Shown piece by piece: positions 35,239 through 46,572 of a DNA stretch of 64,000 bases. Below the pieces are notes generated by a model. It did no database searches, was not told where the DNA came from, and saw nothing but the letters and a program-made list of their open reading frames with translations. Made by a program: the position numbers and the translations under genes. This DNA is from Megalonaias nervosa (Eukaryota > Mollusca > Bivalvia > Unionida > Unionidae). Position 1 is the stretch's first letter. Every line of letters begins with the position of its first letter. The DNA is taken from assembly GCA_016617855.1 (NCBI GenBank), contig JAECUM010000835.1, forward strand, positions 1 to 64,000, written 5' to 3'.

Positions 35239-36325
35239 CTAAACAGGAACTTTATGAGTTAAGGAATACTCATCGGCAGCAAGAGCAGCATTTTCTAAGG
35301 TTTCAATCTTATGCTCTTCAAGATGATTCTTAATGTCATTAGGAACACAGTTTTTGAACTCTTCAAGTAATACAAGTTGTTCAAGACTTTCATAATCATG
35401 TTCAACTTTCTTGGCTAAGCACAATCTCTTAAATAACTGTTCTTTTTCTCTAGCAAATTCGACATAAGTCTGTTCAGCTTCCTTTTTATAGTTTCTGAAT
35501 TTTTGCCGATAAGCCTCAGGGACTAACACATACCCCTTAAGATGCACTCCTTAACCCAAATCATAATCAGAACTCTGTTGTACTGACAGGGATGCATAGA
35601 TATTTCAGGCTTTTCCGAAAAGTACACATTGCAATAATTGAGTCCAATGCTTCCTTGGCCATTTCAAATTTTCAGCAACTTTTTCAAAATAAACGAAATA
35701 TTTGTCTACTTCCTTTTCGCTAAAAGGGGGAACTAACCTGATATTTTTTTTGTAATGTCAAAACTTGAATCTGTATGTGAAGTGGAATCATGCTTGCCAC
35801 TTGTCAGCTCAAATTCTTTCATTCTAAGTTGAAATTCCCTTTCATCCTTCTCTCTTTGTAATTGTAACTGTTTATCTTTCTCCCTCTCCTGTCCTTCTCT
35901 CACCTCTTTCTCAAATTGTAATTGTCTCTCTTTCTCTCTCTTCTGTCTCTCTCTCTCTCCTTTTCTTCAAATTGCAATTGCAATTGCTTCTCTTCAGATT
36001 GGAAGTGCATTTATTTCTCTTTTTCTTCTTTCTGAAGCTCGAGTTTCCTTAACTCTACTTCCATCTTATATTTCATTTTTAATTCCATTGCTTTTATGTC
36101 AGAGTCCGGTACTGACTTAGTGACCAAAGCCAAAACACTGTTATCAAAAATATTTTTCCCCACCAAATATTGGATCAAAATATTTTTAATTTCTTGTTTC
36201 GTTAATGAAGATTTTGCTTCAGAAAGATTGTACTTTCTTGCAAGTTCAAGCAACTCATCTTTTTTCAGACTATCCAACTGCTCCTGAGTTGGATTAGAAA
36301 GAAAAGTTTCCACTTTTGATGACAT
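35239..36325 (-). pseudogene. gag of the Gmr1-like element, broken
   Basis: The likely start is the ATG at 36325-36323 (MSSKVETFLSNPTQEQLDSL). The N-terminal part has a SAP-like helix pair (LKKDELLELARKYNL) and a lysine/glutamate-rich, probably coiled-coil stretch, and its frame closes at 36011. A second frame (35547-35239) holds the C-terminal part of a SCAN-like capsid domain (LVPEAYRQKFRNYKKEA). The sequence between, about 35550-36000, is a K/E/Q-rich low-complexity stretch plus the first half of the SCAN-like region in shifted frames. Gag forms the particle that packages the RNA. At least two frameshifts make it non-functional. Confidence 0.85.
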
Positions 36326-36455
36326 TGTGAATGAAAGTCTGTTGTTTTCACTTAAGATTTCAAATAAAAATGTAAAATAGTACTTGAGATTTAAAGACAT
36401 GGGGAATTTAAATTTCAAAAAATAATTTTCTGAAATATTTAACCAAAATTCATAT

Positions 36456-36473
36456 ATCCCGGACAAGCCCCCA
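36456..36473 (-). promoter_or_regulatory. Primer-binding site, tRNA-Pro type
   Basis: The minus strand reads TGGGGGCTTGTCCGGGAT, differing at one base from the 18-nt complement of the tRNA-Pro 3' end used by several retroviruses. It begins nine bases inside the 5' LTR boundary; most elements have zero to a few bases there. Confidence 0.8.
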
Positions 36474-36482
36474 ATTTTCTTC

Positions 36483-37386
36483 TGTTACGTGTAGGCTTGT
36501 ACAAATGTAACAGAAAAAAAATGTGAAGTCAACAAGCTTTGTATATTTTAACAAAATAATTTATTTCCCTAGAAAACAATGTAAAAATTGGAAAATCAGA
36601 CTTACGGTTTGTGAATATCCAAAATTTAATCCTAAGAATGAAAAATACAAGTCCTATCACTAAATAGTTCTATTAGAATCCAGGTTCGAATCTTGACGAT
36701 GTACCAAAATGGAAGGCGATGATGTCAGATGTGGTCCTTGTACAAAGTAACAATTCCTCAATTGAATCACAGTTTATGTTTCCGAATAATTCCAGAATAA
36801 ATTTCCACTGAATTTCATTCTCCCAGAATTTATAAAACAGTACACTCGTTTGATTTTCTGGAGAATAAATTATTTAAATTCCAAACACAAATGAATTTCA
36901 AAAACAATCTGGTAACCTATCTGGCCTTCTAGGTATCAGGAGTACAACTGACTGACGAGCGCTCAGAAAGGGTTATATATTCACCTGAATTATCATCCCG
37001 TTCTCGTGAGATGGACTACGTGATCTAATAACACTTGAAATACGTAATAAGATATTTGCCAATTTGCATGTAGCTCTATCTAAGAACTAGACTATCACTC
37101 TAAAACAAATATAAAAATAAAACATTGTTTATCCAGATTAACACGTATGTCGAAAAGGACCTTGAAAACAGCCAATCATATTTGTGTAGCGATTACACTA
37201 CCACAGACCAAGGTAAACTAAAAATATTACTAATGTAATACGTTTTACATCTTAGATAAACAGAATTACTGAAAAAGAATTTTGAATCCCTGCAATAATC
37301 ATTACAATAAAATGTAATGAAACAAAAATAAAATAAAAAGAATTTTAAAACTAACACACAAGCAATTTAATTACATATACGTAACA
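36483..37386 (-). repeat. 5' LTR of the Gmr1-like element
   Basis: 904 bases with TGTTA/TAACA ends. Over its first 250 bases it differs from the other LTR at about 5% of positions by eye. It also lacks a roughly 20-base stretch present there near 30910. Confidence 0.95.
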
Positions 37387-38100
37387 GAGTTAACAGATAC
37401 CCTAGTCAATGATATACTTACTGATTGTGTAAATTCAACTCCATCATGGATCATGGGAATGAAAGTGATTTACAAGATATTCTAGTTGATGATGTGCATA
37501 TTGATCATGTATATTCAAGTCTATCATGAATCATGGAAGTGAGAGTGAGATACCTGATATCCTAGTTGATGATGTACATATTGATCATGTATATTCAAGT
37601 CTATCATGAATCATGGAAGTGAGAGTGAGATACCTGATATCCTAGTTGATGATGTGCATATTGATCATGTATATTCAAGTCTATCATGAATCATGGAAGT
37701 GAGAGTGAGATACCTGATATCCTAGTTGATGATATGCATATTGATCATGTATATTCAAGTCTATCATGAATCATGGAAGTGAGAGTGAGATACCTGATAT
37801 CCTAGTTGATGATGTGCATATTGATCATGTATATTCAAGTCTATCATGAATCATGGAAGTGAGAGTGAGATACCTGATATCCTAGTTGATGAGATGCATT
37901 TTGATCATGTATATTCAACTCTATCATGAATCATGGAAGTGAGAGTGAGATACCTGACATCCTAGTCGATGATATGCATATTGATTGTGTGTTCAGCTCA
38001 CTCATGGATCATGGGGATGAGAGGGAGATGGAGGATATCCTAGACAAAGAATGCATATTGAATTTATCCACTTATCTCAGTCATGGGATGGGAGTGGGAT
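37387..38100. repeat. Minisatellite, 80-bp unit, right part
   Basis: About nine copies. Those at 37500-37920 are nearly identical (ATGAATCATGGAAGTGAGAG, TGAGATACCTGATATCCTAG), so the array has been homogenised recently, while the copies left of the LTR element are more diverged. Confidence 0.95.
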
Positions 38101-38842
38101 ACTGGATATTCCATCAATATGGGAACTTGCACATCTACCATTTATATCTCCTTTGGTTGAATTTATGAGTGAAAAATATTACCAATTAATGTGTTAAGTC
38201 ATTAACATCAGCTTACTTCAAAAGTGTTTCCCTATTGAGCCAATCAGAATCATATCAGGTGTTGATTGGAGTATTGACACCTGTTTATTACTGTATGAAC
38301 CTCATACTGGCCTTTACTCACTAGTAGATGATAAATCTCTTAATGATATTCCTCCATTGTGGATTAGGATATAGTGCTAATCAGTACAGCCAAATCTGCT
38401 ATTAGCACATTTCTAGTTTTGTCAAATGGTTCCAGTATTTCTCAACACCTGTTGCTTAAATGTTTTAGGTGATGAGTGTTTAACAAGAGACCAAATTTAC
38501 CAAATAACGTAGTCACATGGGATGTTGATATTGTGCTAAGATACTTATAATCGCTTTCATTGGTGTGTAATCTTGAAATTTCTCTCGTACACATTGGTTA
38601 TGCTTCTGGCATTGCTTTCTGGGCAAAGAGGGTAATCTCTTCATTTCTTAGATCTTAAATATTTAAATGAGAACACCATTACCTTTATAAGAGTAGGTGA
38701 TATTTTTAAGCAATCACATACAGGAAATTAATTGGATAAAATTTGCATAGCATATTGTACACTAGACAGATGACTTTGTACAGTGAGTACTCTTTTAGAT
38801 ACTTAGATTGGGCAAACAGTATTATGAATAATGAAACCAAAC
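38101..38842. other. No gene seen
   Basis: Intronic sequence with no domain recognised. Confidence 0.55.
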
Positions 38843-39107
38843 TATTTGTTAGTTTCCAGGTCCCTTTTGGGGCAGTGGGCAGGGACACTATTTCAGTATG
38901 GCTAAAACCCACCTTGCTGGCTTCAAGACGGACATCTTACACAACATTGTACAAAAATGACTTTCATTAATGCTGCTTTTTCAGACAAGCTACTTTTGGC
39001 CACCACATTCAAAACAGCTGGTTGGAGAAGAGACTGTACATTCCTGAAATATTATCAGAAACCTATCACATCTGACAGTCAGTGAAAAACTGTTTGAATT
39101 GGCTCCA
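38843..39107 (+). pseudogene. Tyrosine recombinase C-terminal remnant
   Basis: The plus strand encodes AVGRDTISVWLKPTLLAS. After frame changes it encodes TAGWRRDCTFLKYYQKPIT and stops at 39107. This matches the end of the tyrosine recombinases of DIRS, Ngaro or Crypton elements, where TxSRWIK precedes the HxxR region and AGW...TFxKFY contains the catalytic tryptophan and the nucleophilic tyrosine. The HxxR segment between them is not readable in one frame. No reverse transcriptase lies nearby, so a Crypton origin or an isolated DIRS fragment are both possible. It is in the opposite orientation to the DIRS element at 50.7 kb and is not obviously a copy of it. Confidence 0.55.
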
Positions 39108-40019
39108 ACCCATTGCTAGTAAATTCATTGCATGCACTTACCAGGTTTCGTTAAATGTGTCTGCATAATAATTTTCATGATTTAAGATGTACACAGATTC
39201 TGCTTTTTGCCCAGCTTATAATACTTCTATCACAGGACAGACTCTGAACATCTCGTGGGGGCCATACTGTATGGAAGGTTCACTGAAATTGGAAAATTAA
39301 ACAATACTTGCCAAGTTGAAGCAGGATAATTTCATTGAACCTGTAGTACCATTAGGAATCACCCACCCATCCACTCTCCCTGTCTCTCATCTTGTATCCT
39401 ATGACCTCTCTAAAGACTGATTAATCACATGACCTATGCATAATTTTATGTGATCCTTGAGGGTACTAAAGGTTGCGTTCTACAGGTTGAGAAGAAATAT
39501 TATCAAACTTCATCTCAGTAAGTATTGTTTCATTTTTCAGTTAAAAGAAATGGAATTAACATATACTGTAAATCACAGAAAATATCTGTAAGAGCAGGAA
39601 CAAAAAAATTGAAGTGCAGCTGATGAAAGGTATTGAGATCCACAACCTACTACTGTATATACACTAACTGGTCATGAAAATACACATTAAGTCTCTAAAT
39701 TGACATTGACTGGGGGTGGGGGGCATCCCTACACAAAAGTGACTCTGTTACCTCTACTCATGTATGGGCATAACTTATATATTTTGATGACACTTTATCC
39801 TGTTAAATATTTTGACCTGACATTGTTCATTCATTTAGTCATATCCCCAGCCTGCAAGGTCAAGGTCACAACATTGGACAATGCTTGTTAGTGGCTAATG
39901 TCCTGATCCAGGTTGTTCCTTTTTTAATAGTGTGGATTTTGTGATGAAACTTTAGCTAGGTCCACACGTTAATCATTTTTCAGATCACTAGCTCCAAGGT
40001 CAATCTTGTTAGGAGGGTC
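39108..40019. other. No gene seen
   Basis: 39710-39980 contains CAAGGTCA-type motifs common in old intronic repeats. No coding signal. Confidence 0.5.
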
Positions 40020-40165
40020 AGGGTCACAAGACAGGTTTCAGGGCTGTAGCATAGATAGACAATGTATATAAGGTTTCAGGACTGTAGCATAGATAGTGTA
40101 TTTAAGGTTTCAAGGCTGTAGCATAGATAGCGTATATAAGGTTTCAGGGCTGTAGCATAGATAGA
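40020..40165. repeat. Minisatellite, about 38-45-bp unit, 4 copies
   Basis: Units carry AGGTTTCAGGGCTGTAGCAT and AGATAG with variable ends. Confidence 0.88.
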
Positions 40166-41636
40166 CAATGTGTATAACTGGAAAACTGAAAACAGTTAAG
40201 GATTCAAAATCATGATATGTAATTCATAGGTAGTGAAATTTTGGCAGGGCTGTTTTCATTTTGATTGTATGGGGCAACTTAATGGCCTCATAAATATGAT
40301 AAGGTGTTAGGAGTTCTCACCACTGGTGTAGTATTCTTCATCCTAACCAGAGATTGCACTAACTGTATATCCTCCATGTGGCATTATTTGTATTTGTACC
40401 TAAGGCACAGTCTGGTTTCCACGTAATCTGACACAACAATTTCAATCCAAAACCACAGTATAAAACTGACATTTGGATTCAAAATACATAAGAAATATAT
40501 CAATGCATTCAAATTACAACAACAAATTTAAGTTAAGCATTTAGTTCAGGGAGTCAGGTATTGCTCATGCTGTAAGTACAGTTCATTTTTGTATTATGCA
40601 GTATTCAGTGGATACAAACCGAACTGTTGACTGAAAGTTCCACATGTTCTGCTCAGTTTTAAATGATAGTACATGTCCTTGATCACATGTCCTTGATCAC
40701 TGTGAGAACATTCACTCAAGTAGAGCCATGTAATCAAATGCACCCAGTACTAGACTTGGTCACCAAGGCACTTGATGCATTCAAAATGGCACAACTTGCA
40801 TCTTGTTTATTAAAACTGTTGTATTGTAGCAAGGAATACCATCACATTTATAAAGAAATGTAGTTAGTTCCAAACCAGGGAGTAAATTACCCCGTTTATT
40901 ACATTATTAACCATTTTATTACATTCTTAACCAGTTTATTACATTCGTATCTATATCTCTACACTAATGCATTGTTGCATAAAATAAAGGCCTGTTTTAT
41001 ATATTAAAAAATGAGAAACAAATCTGAACCTTGTTTTTTTTACTAGTTTAAGTTGTTAAAATATTTTTACGTATAATTATACCAACACAGTTACTGGTGC
41101 CAGTGGCAGGATGTAGAAATTCTATGTACCCCAAAATTTTTGTGTGAATTCACTAGTTTGTGTGGTATAAATTTTCATGGTATGCATGGCTGTTGAGAAA
41201 CATCAACTGAAAGACCCAGTGATTAGTGTTCTTTTTGGGAAACAAAACAGGATCTGCTGGCCTTTCCCACTCATTAATTTTAGTAATGACAAAATATAAT
41301 TATTCACAAACTGTGAAAATTAATACGCATGGAGATAATTAATTATTACTCATGGAGCTACATAAATGAATACACATGGAGATAAATAAATCAATACCCA
41401 TAGAGGTAAATCAATTAATACGCAGAGAGTGGAACTAAAATGGTGGCTGTGCAAGTTCATCTTCACCATATAAACTTCTGGATAAAAAAAAAGCTGTAAA
41501 CTTCGTATTTAGTTGTCAGTACGGTAACCATGATCTCTAATGGTATTATTTTCGGTGCCTTCCCAAGTGAGGCCTGAAAGAGAGATCAAGATTTCAATTC
41601 TACTCAGATTATAATTACAGTGCAGTTTTTGAAGAG
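40166..41636. other. No gene seen
   Basis: Intronic sequence. Short repeats include three ACATTATTAACCATTTTATT-like units near 40895-40950 and CATGGAGATAAATAAAT-like units at 41330-41430. Confidence 0.6.
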
Positions 41637-41745
41637 TAATCAGTAGAACAAACAAAATAGACCCTGATGTGCAGGCACATTATGCCACAGCAGATCTGGA
41701 TCTATGTTGTTTGCAGTTGGACTTATAAATAAGTATATGCAGCAT
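41637..41745. mobile_element. Hairpin MITE family M, copy 4 (right half)
   Basis: Begins at the central motif AGTAATCAGTAGAACAAAC. Keeps the right hairpin (GACCCTGATGTGC / GCAGATCTGGATC) and the right terminus TTGGACTTATAAATAAGTAT. Confidence 0.78.
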
Positions 41746-42659
41746 CTAAAGCTGGGCTGGGAGACAAATGTAGATGTATATAACACAGTTTGGATTGTGA
41801 TCTTCAGGTCATATTAGTGCTGGGAAAGGAGGGTTAACTTCATATGGTGTAGATGTCATGGAGATTTGTGATTGTTTGCTATCAGTTCCACTGATGTTCA
41901 TATTATTGATTGAAATAAAACAGGAATTTTCTGAATGCATTAATTTGGTCAGAAGGGACAGTGATCATCAAATAATGGGTTTTTTGTTTAATTGTGTGTA
42001 TGTTGGACTCATCAACTAATGTATTGATTTAAAATATCCAGGGAGACACTTAATTCTCTTGCTGTGTACACACATACTGGAAACAATTAAATAATATACT
42101 TTTGTAATGTTAGTGTATTGATTTGTAGGTCATGTGGATTATTGTACTGTCATAAATGTAGAAATTGTTAATGTTTGATCAGTATGACCACAATGAACAT
42201 GGTTTTATTTTGGCCATTAATTCATACAAGAGACAATGGCATATTCAGAAATTTTTTTATCCACATGTATTTTGCAAGTGATGTTGTGGTTGGTCCATCT
42301 GTTGGTCTGTTACCACATTGCCTCAGAAACCTCTGGGTGGAAAATTTTGAAACTTTGAAGTTATTTTGCCATTGAGGTAACCATCAGCAAGAATGGTGTT
42401 GTCCTGGGGTCCATGGGAATATCTGAAGGTTCAGATACAAAAATTTCAGTTGGACCGACATTTTCATATATATTTTGTGGTAAGACTTTATATATGCCAT
42501 TATAGTAGAAAGACATTATTGTTTTTGGTTACTGATACCTGGGTGACTAGAATGGGGTTGGGGTGGGTATGGAGGGGGTTGGGGTTGGAATTGTTGTGAT
42601 GGCAATTGATTACAGTTGCAAAAGTTTATTGTTATGAAATGCTGGCAAATTCAGAATGT
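41746..42659. other. No gene seen
   Basis: Intronic sequence with a G-rich stretch at 42550-42590. Confidence 0.55.
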
Positions 42660-43275
42660 GTGTCAATGAGTACTGGACCTTTCAGTGCCATTTTTAATAG
42701 CCATATTGAGTACTGGACCTAGCAGAGCCATGTTTAATTGCCATATTGAGTACTAGACCTAGCAGAGCCATGTTTACTTGCCATAATGAGTACTGGATCT
42801 AGCAGAGCCATGTTTTATTGCCATAATATAATAAGTACTAAACCCAGGAGTGCCATGGTTAACAACCATAATGAATATTGGACCTAGCAGTGCCATGTTT
42901 AATTGTCATATTGAGTACTGGACCTTGCAGAGCCATGTTCATTGCCATATTGAGTACTGGACCTAGCAGTGCCATGTTTAATTGCCATATTGAGTACTGG
43001 ACCTAGCAGAGTCATGTTTAATTGTCATATTGAGTACTGGACCTTGCAGAGCCATGTTTCATTGCCATATTGAGTAGTGGACCTAGCAGAGACATGTTTC
43101 ATTGCCATATTGAGTACTAGACCTAACAGAGCCATGTTTACTTGCCATAATGAGTACTGGATCTGGCAGAGCCATATTTCATTGCCATAATGAGTACTAA
43201 ACCTAGGAGTGCCATGGTTAGCAACCATAATGAATACTGGACATAGCAGTGCCATGTTTAATTCATGATGAGTAC
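42660..43275. repeat. Minisatellite, 40-bp unit
   Basis: About 15 copies of TACTGGACCTAGCAGAGCCA followed by TGTTTAATTGCCATATTGAG. Three-unit blocks (about 42720-42900 and 43090-43260) recur with the same variants (GGAGTGCCATGGTTA), a sign of segmental duplication inside the array. Confidence 0.94.
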
Positions 43276-43865
43276 TGTAACTTTGATACAAATATCCAAG
43301 ATATTGATAAAATGAATCTGAGTTCCTACCTCTCAGATACATTTGCCCTACAGTGTGCAGATATTTTTTTTCTTAGGATGGCTTGCTCTGACTTGCAAGA
43401 AGTATTACAAGAGATCCAAACTGGATTCAATTTTGAATGGGCCCCCTATATGATTGAATGGCCAACCCTCGACCCTCCAGCTCCTGTTGATCACTTCATG
43501 TGTTTTGCATCAGAGTAATATTGTAATAGACTAAACCCATCAGATTTTCTTGATTGCTTTCAAAGTTTTTCATATTTTCGTTTAAAAAATATGGGATTGG
43601 CCACACCACTCACTTTTTCTCAATAACTGCTAAACAGAATTTAAACAAATTTGACAGAAACATCCAGGCTAGAAGCTCAATAAAATTTGTTCTCAGTAAT
43701 GCAGATCTGCCATCAGATATAGCCACGTTTACTGAAAATGAAAAATCAAATAATTTGAATGATTTCAGAAAGCATTCTTGCTTGCATTCTGATCACCACA
43801 GCTATTCTTGGGAGACAAAAATGCTCCTTGCATGCATATCAGCTCAGTAATTTGTGTTAAGGTGA
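43276..43865. other. No gene identified
   Basis: 43378-43515 is a small open frame preceded by a pyrimidine run and TTAG. The product is not recognised and I do not call it. Confidence 0.4.
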
Positions 43866-44490
43866 TCTTAAGTTATGTATTTTCTGTTATCAGTGATGTA
43901 CAAGTGTATATGTCAAGGTCATTAAGCAGTATTGGTATGCATTGTCAACAACAAGCAAGTATATACGTCGAGGTCATTAGGCAGTATTGTTATGTCATCA
44001 ACAATATACAAATGTATCTGTCAAGGTCATAGGGCTTTATTGGTATGCATCACCAACAATATGCAAATGTATGTCAAGGTCATTAGGCAGTATTGTCATA
44101 TGTCATCAAAAATATGCAAGTGTATGTGTCAAGGTCATAAGGCAGTATTGTTCTGCACTATCAACACTCTGCAAGTGTATTTGTTATGCACTATCAACAC
44201 TCTGCAAGTGTATGTGTCAAGGTCATAAGGCAGTATTGGTATGCAAAAGCAACACTATGCAAGTGTATGTTTCAAGGTCATTAGGCAGTATTAATATGCA
44301 TCATCAATAATATGCAAGTGTATGTGACAAGGTCATTAGGCAGTATTGTTATATGTCAGCAATATGCAAGTGTGGATCAAGGTCAATAGACAGTATTGGT
44401 ATACATTATCAACACTATACAAGTTTATGTGTCAAGGTCATTATGCAGTGTTGGAATGTATCATCAACAATATGTCAAAGTCATTAAGAA
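43866..44490. repeat. Minisatellite, about 55-bp unit
   Basis: About 11 copies carrying CAAGTGTATGTGTCAAGGTC, ATTAGGCAGTATTG and TATGCATCATCAACAATATG. The open frames across it are repetitive artefacts. Confidence 0.93.
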
Positions 44491-44854
44491 GTATTGGTAT
44501 ACATTTCAAATCACTAGAATGTTCTCTGCTAGACTCGATAGGAATCTCAATAATGTAATTCTCTCGACTACAGCATGAATAATTGTTAAGAATGGAATCA
44601 TTTTTGGGTGGGTGAGTGATTGGATAATATGATTGACTGATTGATTGTGTGATGATTGACAAAATGGCTAAGAAGTGGGTACATGAAGACAGGTTTTTTT
44701 ATAAAGCCATGTTAGATAATCTCAATTGCCTTCAACTTTGATATTTACATGGATGATTAGAAATTACTTAATTTGGTAGGTAATTTAACTGATTTATAAA
44801 TTCTGGGTGAGAATTCTTTGACCACTGCATTGTTTGGTTTTAGTTTGTGTACTG

Positions 44855-44915
44855 TATTTTACTCACTTATAAGACAAGTCCAACTGCAAACTGTATAGAC
44901 CTAAAACAAAGTAGT
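44855..44915. mobile_element. Hairpin MITE family M, copy 5 (left end only)
   Basis: TTTTACTCACTTATAAGACA, then GTCCAACTGCAAACTG and TATAGACC. The element is truncated after this. Confidence 0.65.
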
Positions 44916-45000
44916 CTCCCTTTACACACAATCGATTATCTTATTGGTTTACTCAATCAACTGGTTATCGATTGTAATCGATAATTGGTACAACACTAGT
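44916..45000. other. ATCGAT-rich palindromic patch
   Basis: Contains ATCGATTATC and ATCGATTGTAATCGATAA, overlapping self-complementary words directly after the truncated MITE. Function unknown. It could be the end of another small transposon. Confidence 0.5.
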
Positions 45001-45681
45001 ACACAGGATGTATAGAACACAAAGAAGACTTAAATAGCCATGTTGTTGATGGTTTGGTAATAATTAGATTAATAATTAGCAGCTTTCTAAATAGCTGATG
45101 TCTTTCAAAAATAAGCTGATTGAAAGTGTAGTCATCTGAAATTGAGTAAATTGTAATAAAAGATTTACAAATAGGAACTGGTTGCATCTTTATTCAGATG
45201 CAGATATATGACATTGTTTTTACAAGAATGCAACACAACTTGCCAAATTATTAATTCAAACTCTTGTTTACTTTTGCTCTGACATCTTTCAACTTTGTAT
45301 TATTTCAGTTAATGCGTGCAATTATTGTAAAATTTTGGGACCCACACCATGATGATATAATAAGTAGTTTCATTTTAAAACATACTATAGCAGGGTTTCA
45401 CTGCAAGTAAGATTGTCTTGCCATGCAAATGGAGTAATTTTTCAGAACAGTAACATTACTGGAACATCTTTGTCCATATTTAATATCCATGTTTAATTGA
45501 TGCCTTGCTCAAGGTTATCACCATTGTTTTGGAACCAAATTGATCGACTAATAGACTCTTCTCAGTTTCTTTACTTTATTTAGCGTTATTACTTAATCGG
45601 ATATAGAATATTTATCTATGATTTATTCTGGATGTAGGAATATATTGCCCAGCTCCATACCTGCCTGATCTCAGTACCATC
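45001..45681. other. No gene seen
   Basis: AT-rich intronic sequence. Confidence 0.55.
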
Positions 45682-45880
45682 AATACTTGCTTGTAAGTCA
45701 AGTCCAGCTGCAAGCAAGAAAGATCCTGATCTGCCATAGCATCATGCACCTGCAGACAGGGTCTGTGTTGTTTGTTCTACTGATTACTCTAACAAACTGC
45801 ACATACCCAGATCTGTTGGCTCATTGTGATGATGGTTGATCTGGGCCTGTGTAGTTAGCAGTATATTTGGTATATAAACC
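45682..45880. mobile_element. Hairpin MITE family M, copy 6 (full form)
   Basis: Left terminus ACTTGCTTGTAAGTCAAGTC, hairpin 1 (GATCCTGATCTGCC / CTGCAGACAGGGTC), centre GTTCTACTGATTACTCTAAC, hairpin 2 (ACCCAGATCTG / TTGATCTGGG), and a decayed right terminus. Confidence 0.8.
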
Positions 45881-46318
45881 TATATTGTTTTCATTTAGTA
45901 CCAGGCAACTAAATTGATTGTTTTTGTTGGATAAAAATAACACATAGACCATGATTTTGACCTGATAAAACAAAAGAGAGACTGTAAAACCTTTATGCTG
46001 GTTTAAAGTCAACCTCTTTTGTATAACCCCCTTGTGCAAATATACAAAATCGTCATTATTCTCAGTAACCTTTTATAACTCCTTGTGTTACTGTTGCCTT
46101 TTGAAATGCCATGTCTGTTGGTCAGTAACTGTATAAAATGGCTTTTATGTTAAGATTTGTTTCTAATAATTGTACTTCAGGTTAGCAAGAAATATTAGAT
46201 ATAGTTCCAACAAACACTTCTTTTTATCATTTATGAACTTTACTGGATTTACAAAGCTGTCCAACTTTGGGACATGTTTATTATGTTTAGCATCTGTCTT
46301 AGCACACAAGTCAAGTCT
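45881..46318. other. No gene seen
   Basis: AT-rich intronic sequence between the MITE and the LINE tail. Confidence 0.5.
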
Positions 46319-46572
46319 TATCATCATCATCATCATCATCAATGCCTTAACCTAAGAGGTCTTTGGGGCACCACAGTTCACTTCACAACCAATTCTCTTT
46401 ATCTTTCCCTGTTCTCTACTGCCATTTGGGAATCTCCAAATCCCATGCCTGTCCACTCCTTAATGTTGTCTTTCCACCTCTTTTTCTGTCTGCCACTTCT
46501 TCTGCACTGTTGTACTGTGCCTTGCAAGATTGTTTTTGCAAGTCCAGATGATCTTGAGGCATGACTGTACCC
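46319..46572 (-). pseudogene. RTE-like LINE, 3' end
   Basis: The minus strand encodes SSGLAKTILQGTVQQCRRSG, then RQKKRWKDNIKEWTG and VVPQRPLRLRH near a stop, followed by a (GAT)n tail at 46319-46341. This arrangement (basic RRxxRQxxRW segment, then the protein end, then a short microsatellite tail) is that of RTE/BovB-group LINEs. One internal stop is visible. It continues at 48187 beyond the hAT insertion. Confidence 0.8.

Larger units (their letters stand above)
30467..37386 (-). mobile_element. Gmr1-like Ty3/gypsy LTR retrotransposon, complete but inactive
   Basis: A 6.9-kb element with two LTRs beginning TGTTA and ending TAACA, flanked by GAGT duplications (30463-30466 and 37387-37390). 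The minus strand reads 5' LTR, tRNA-Pro-like primer site, gag, zinc knuckle and protease, integrase, reverse transcriptase, RNase H, purine tract, 3' LTR. Integrase before reverse transcriptase is the copia-like order. The sequence motifs are of Ty3/gypsy type, so the element belongs to the Gmr1-like group. No envelope frame is seen. The coding region has two isolated in-frame stops in pol, one frameshift in the reverse transcriptase and a broken gag. Confidence 0.94.

Noticed and set aside
30467..37386. Endogenous retrovirus with envelope
   Set aside because: No envelope-like frame between RNase H and the 3' LTR (only 137 bases) and none elsewhere in the element.
43378..43515. Possible small exon after a pyrimidine run and TTAG
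   Set aside because: About 45 codons, ends in a stop with no donor, matches nothing I know including GRK2.
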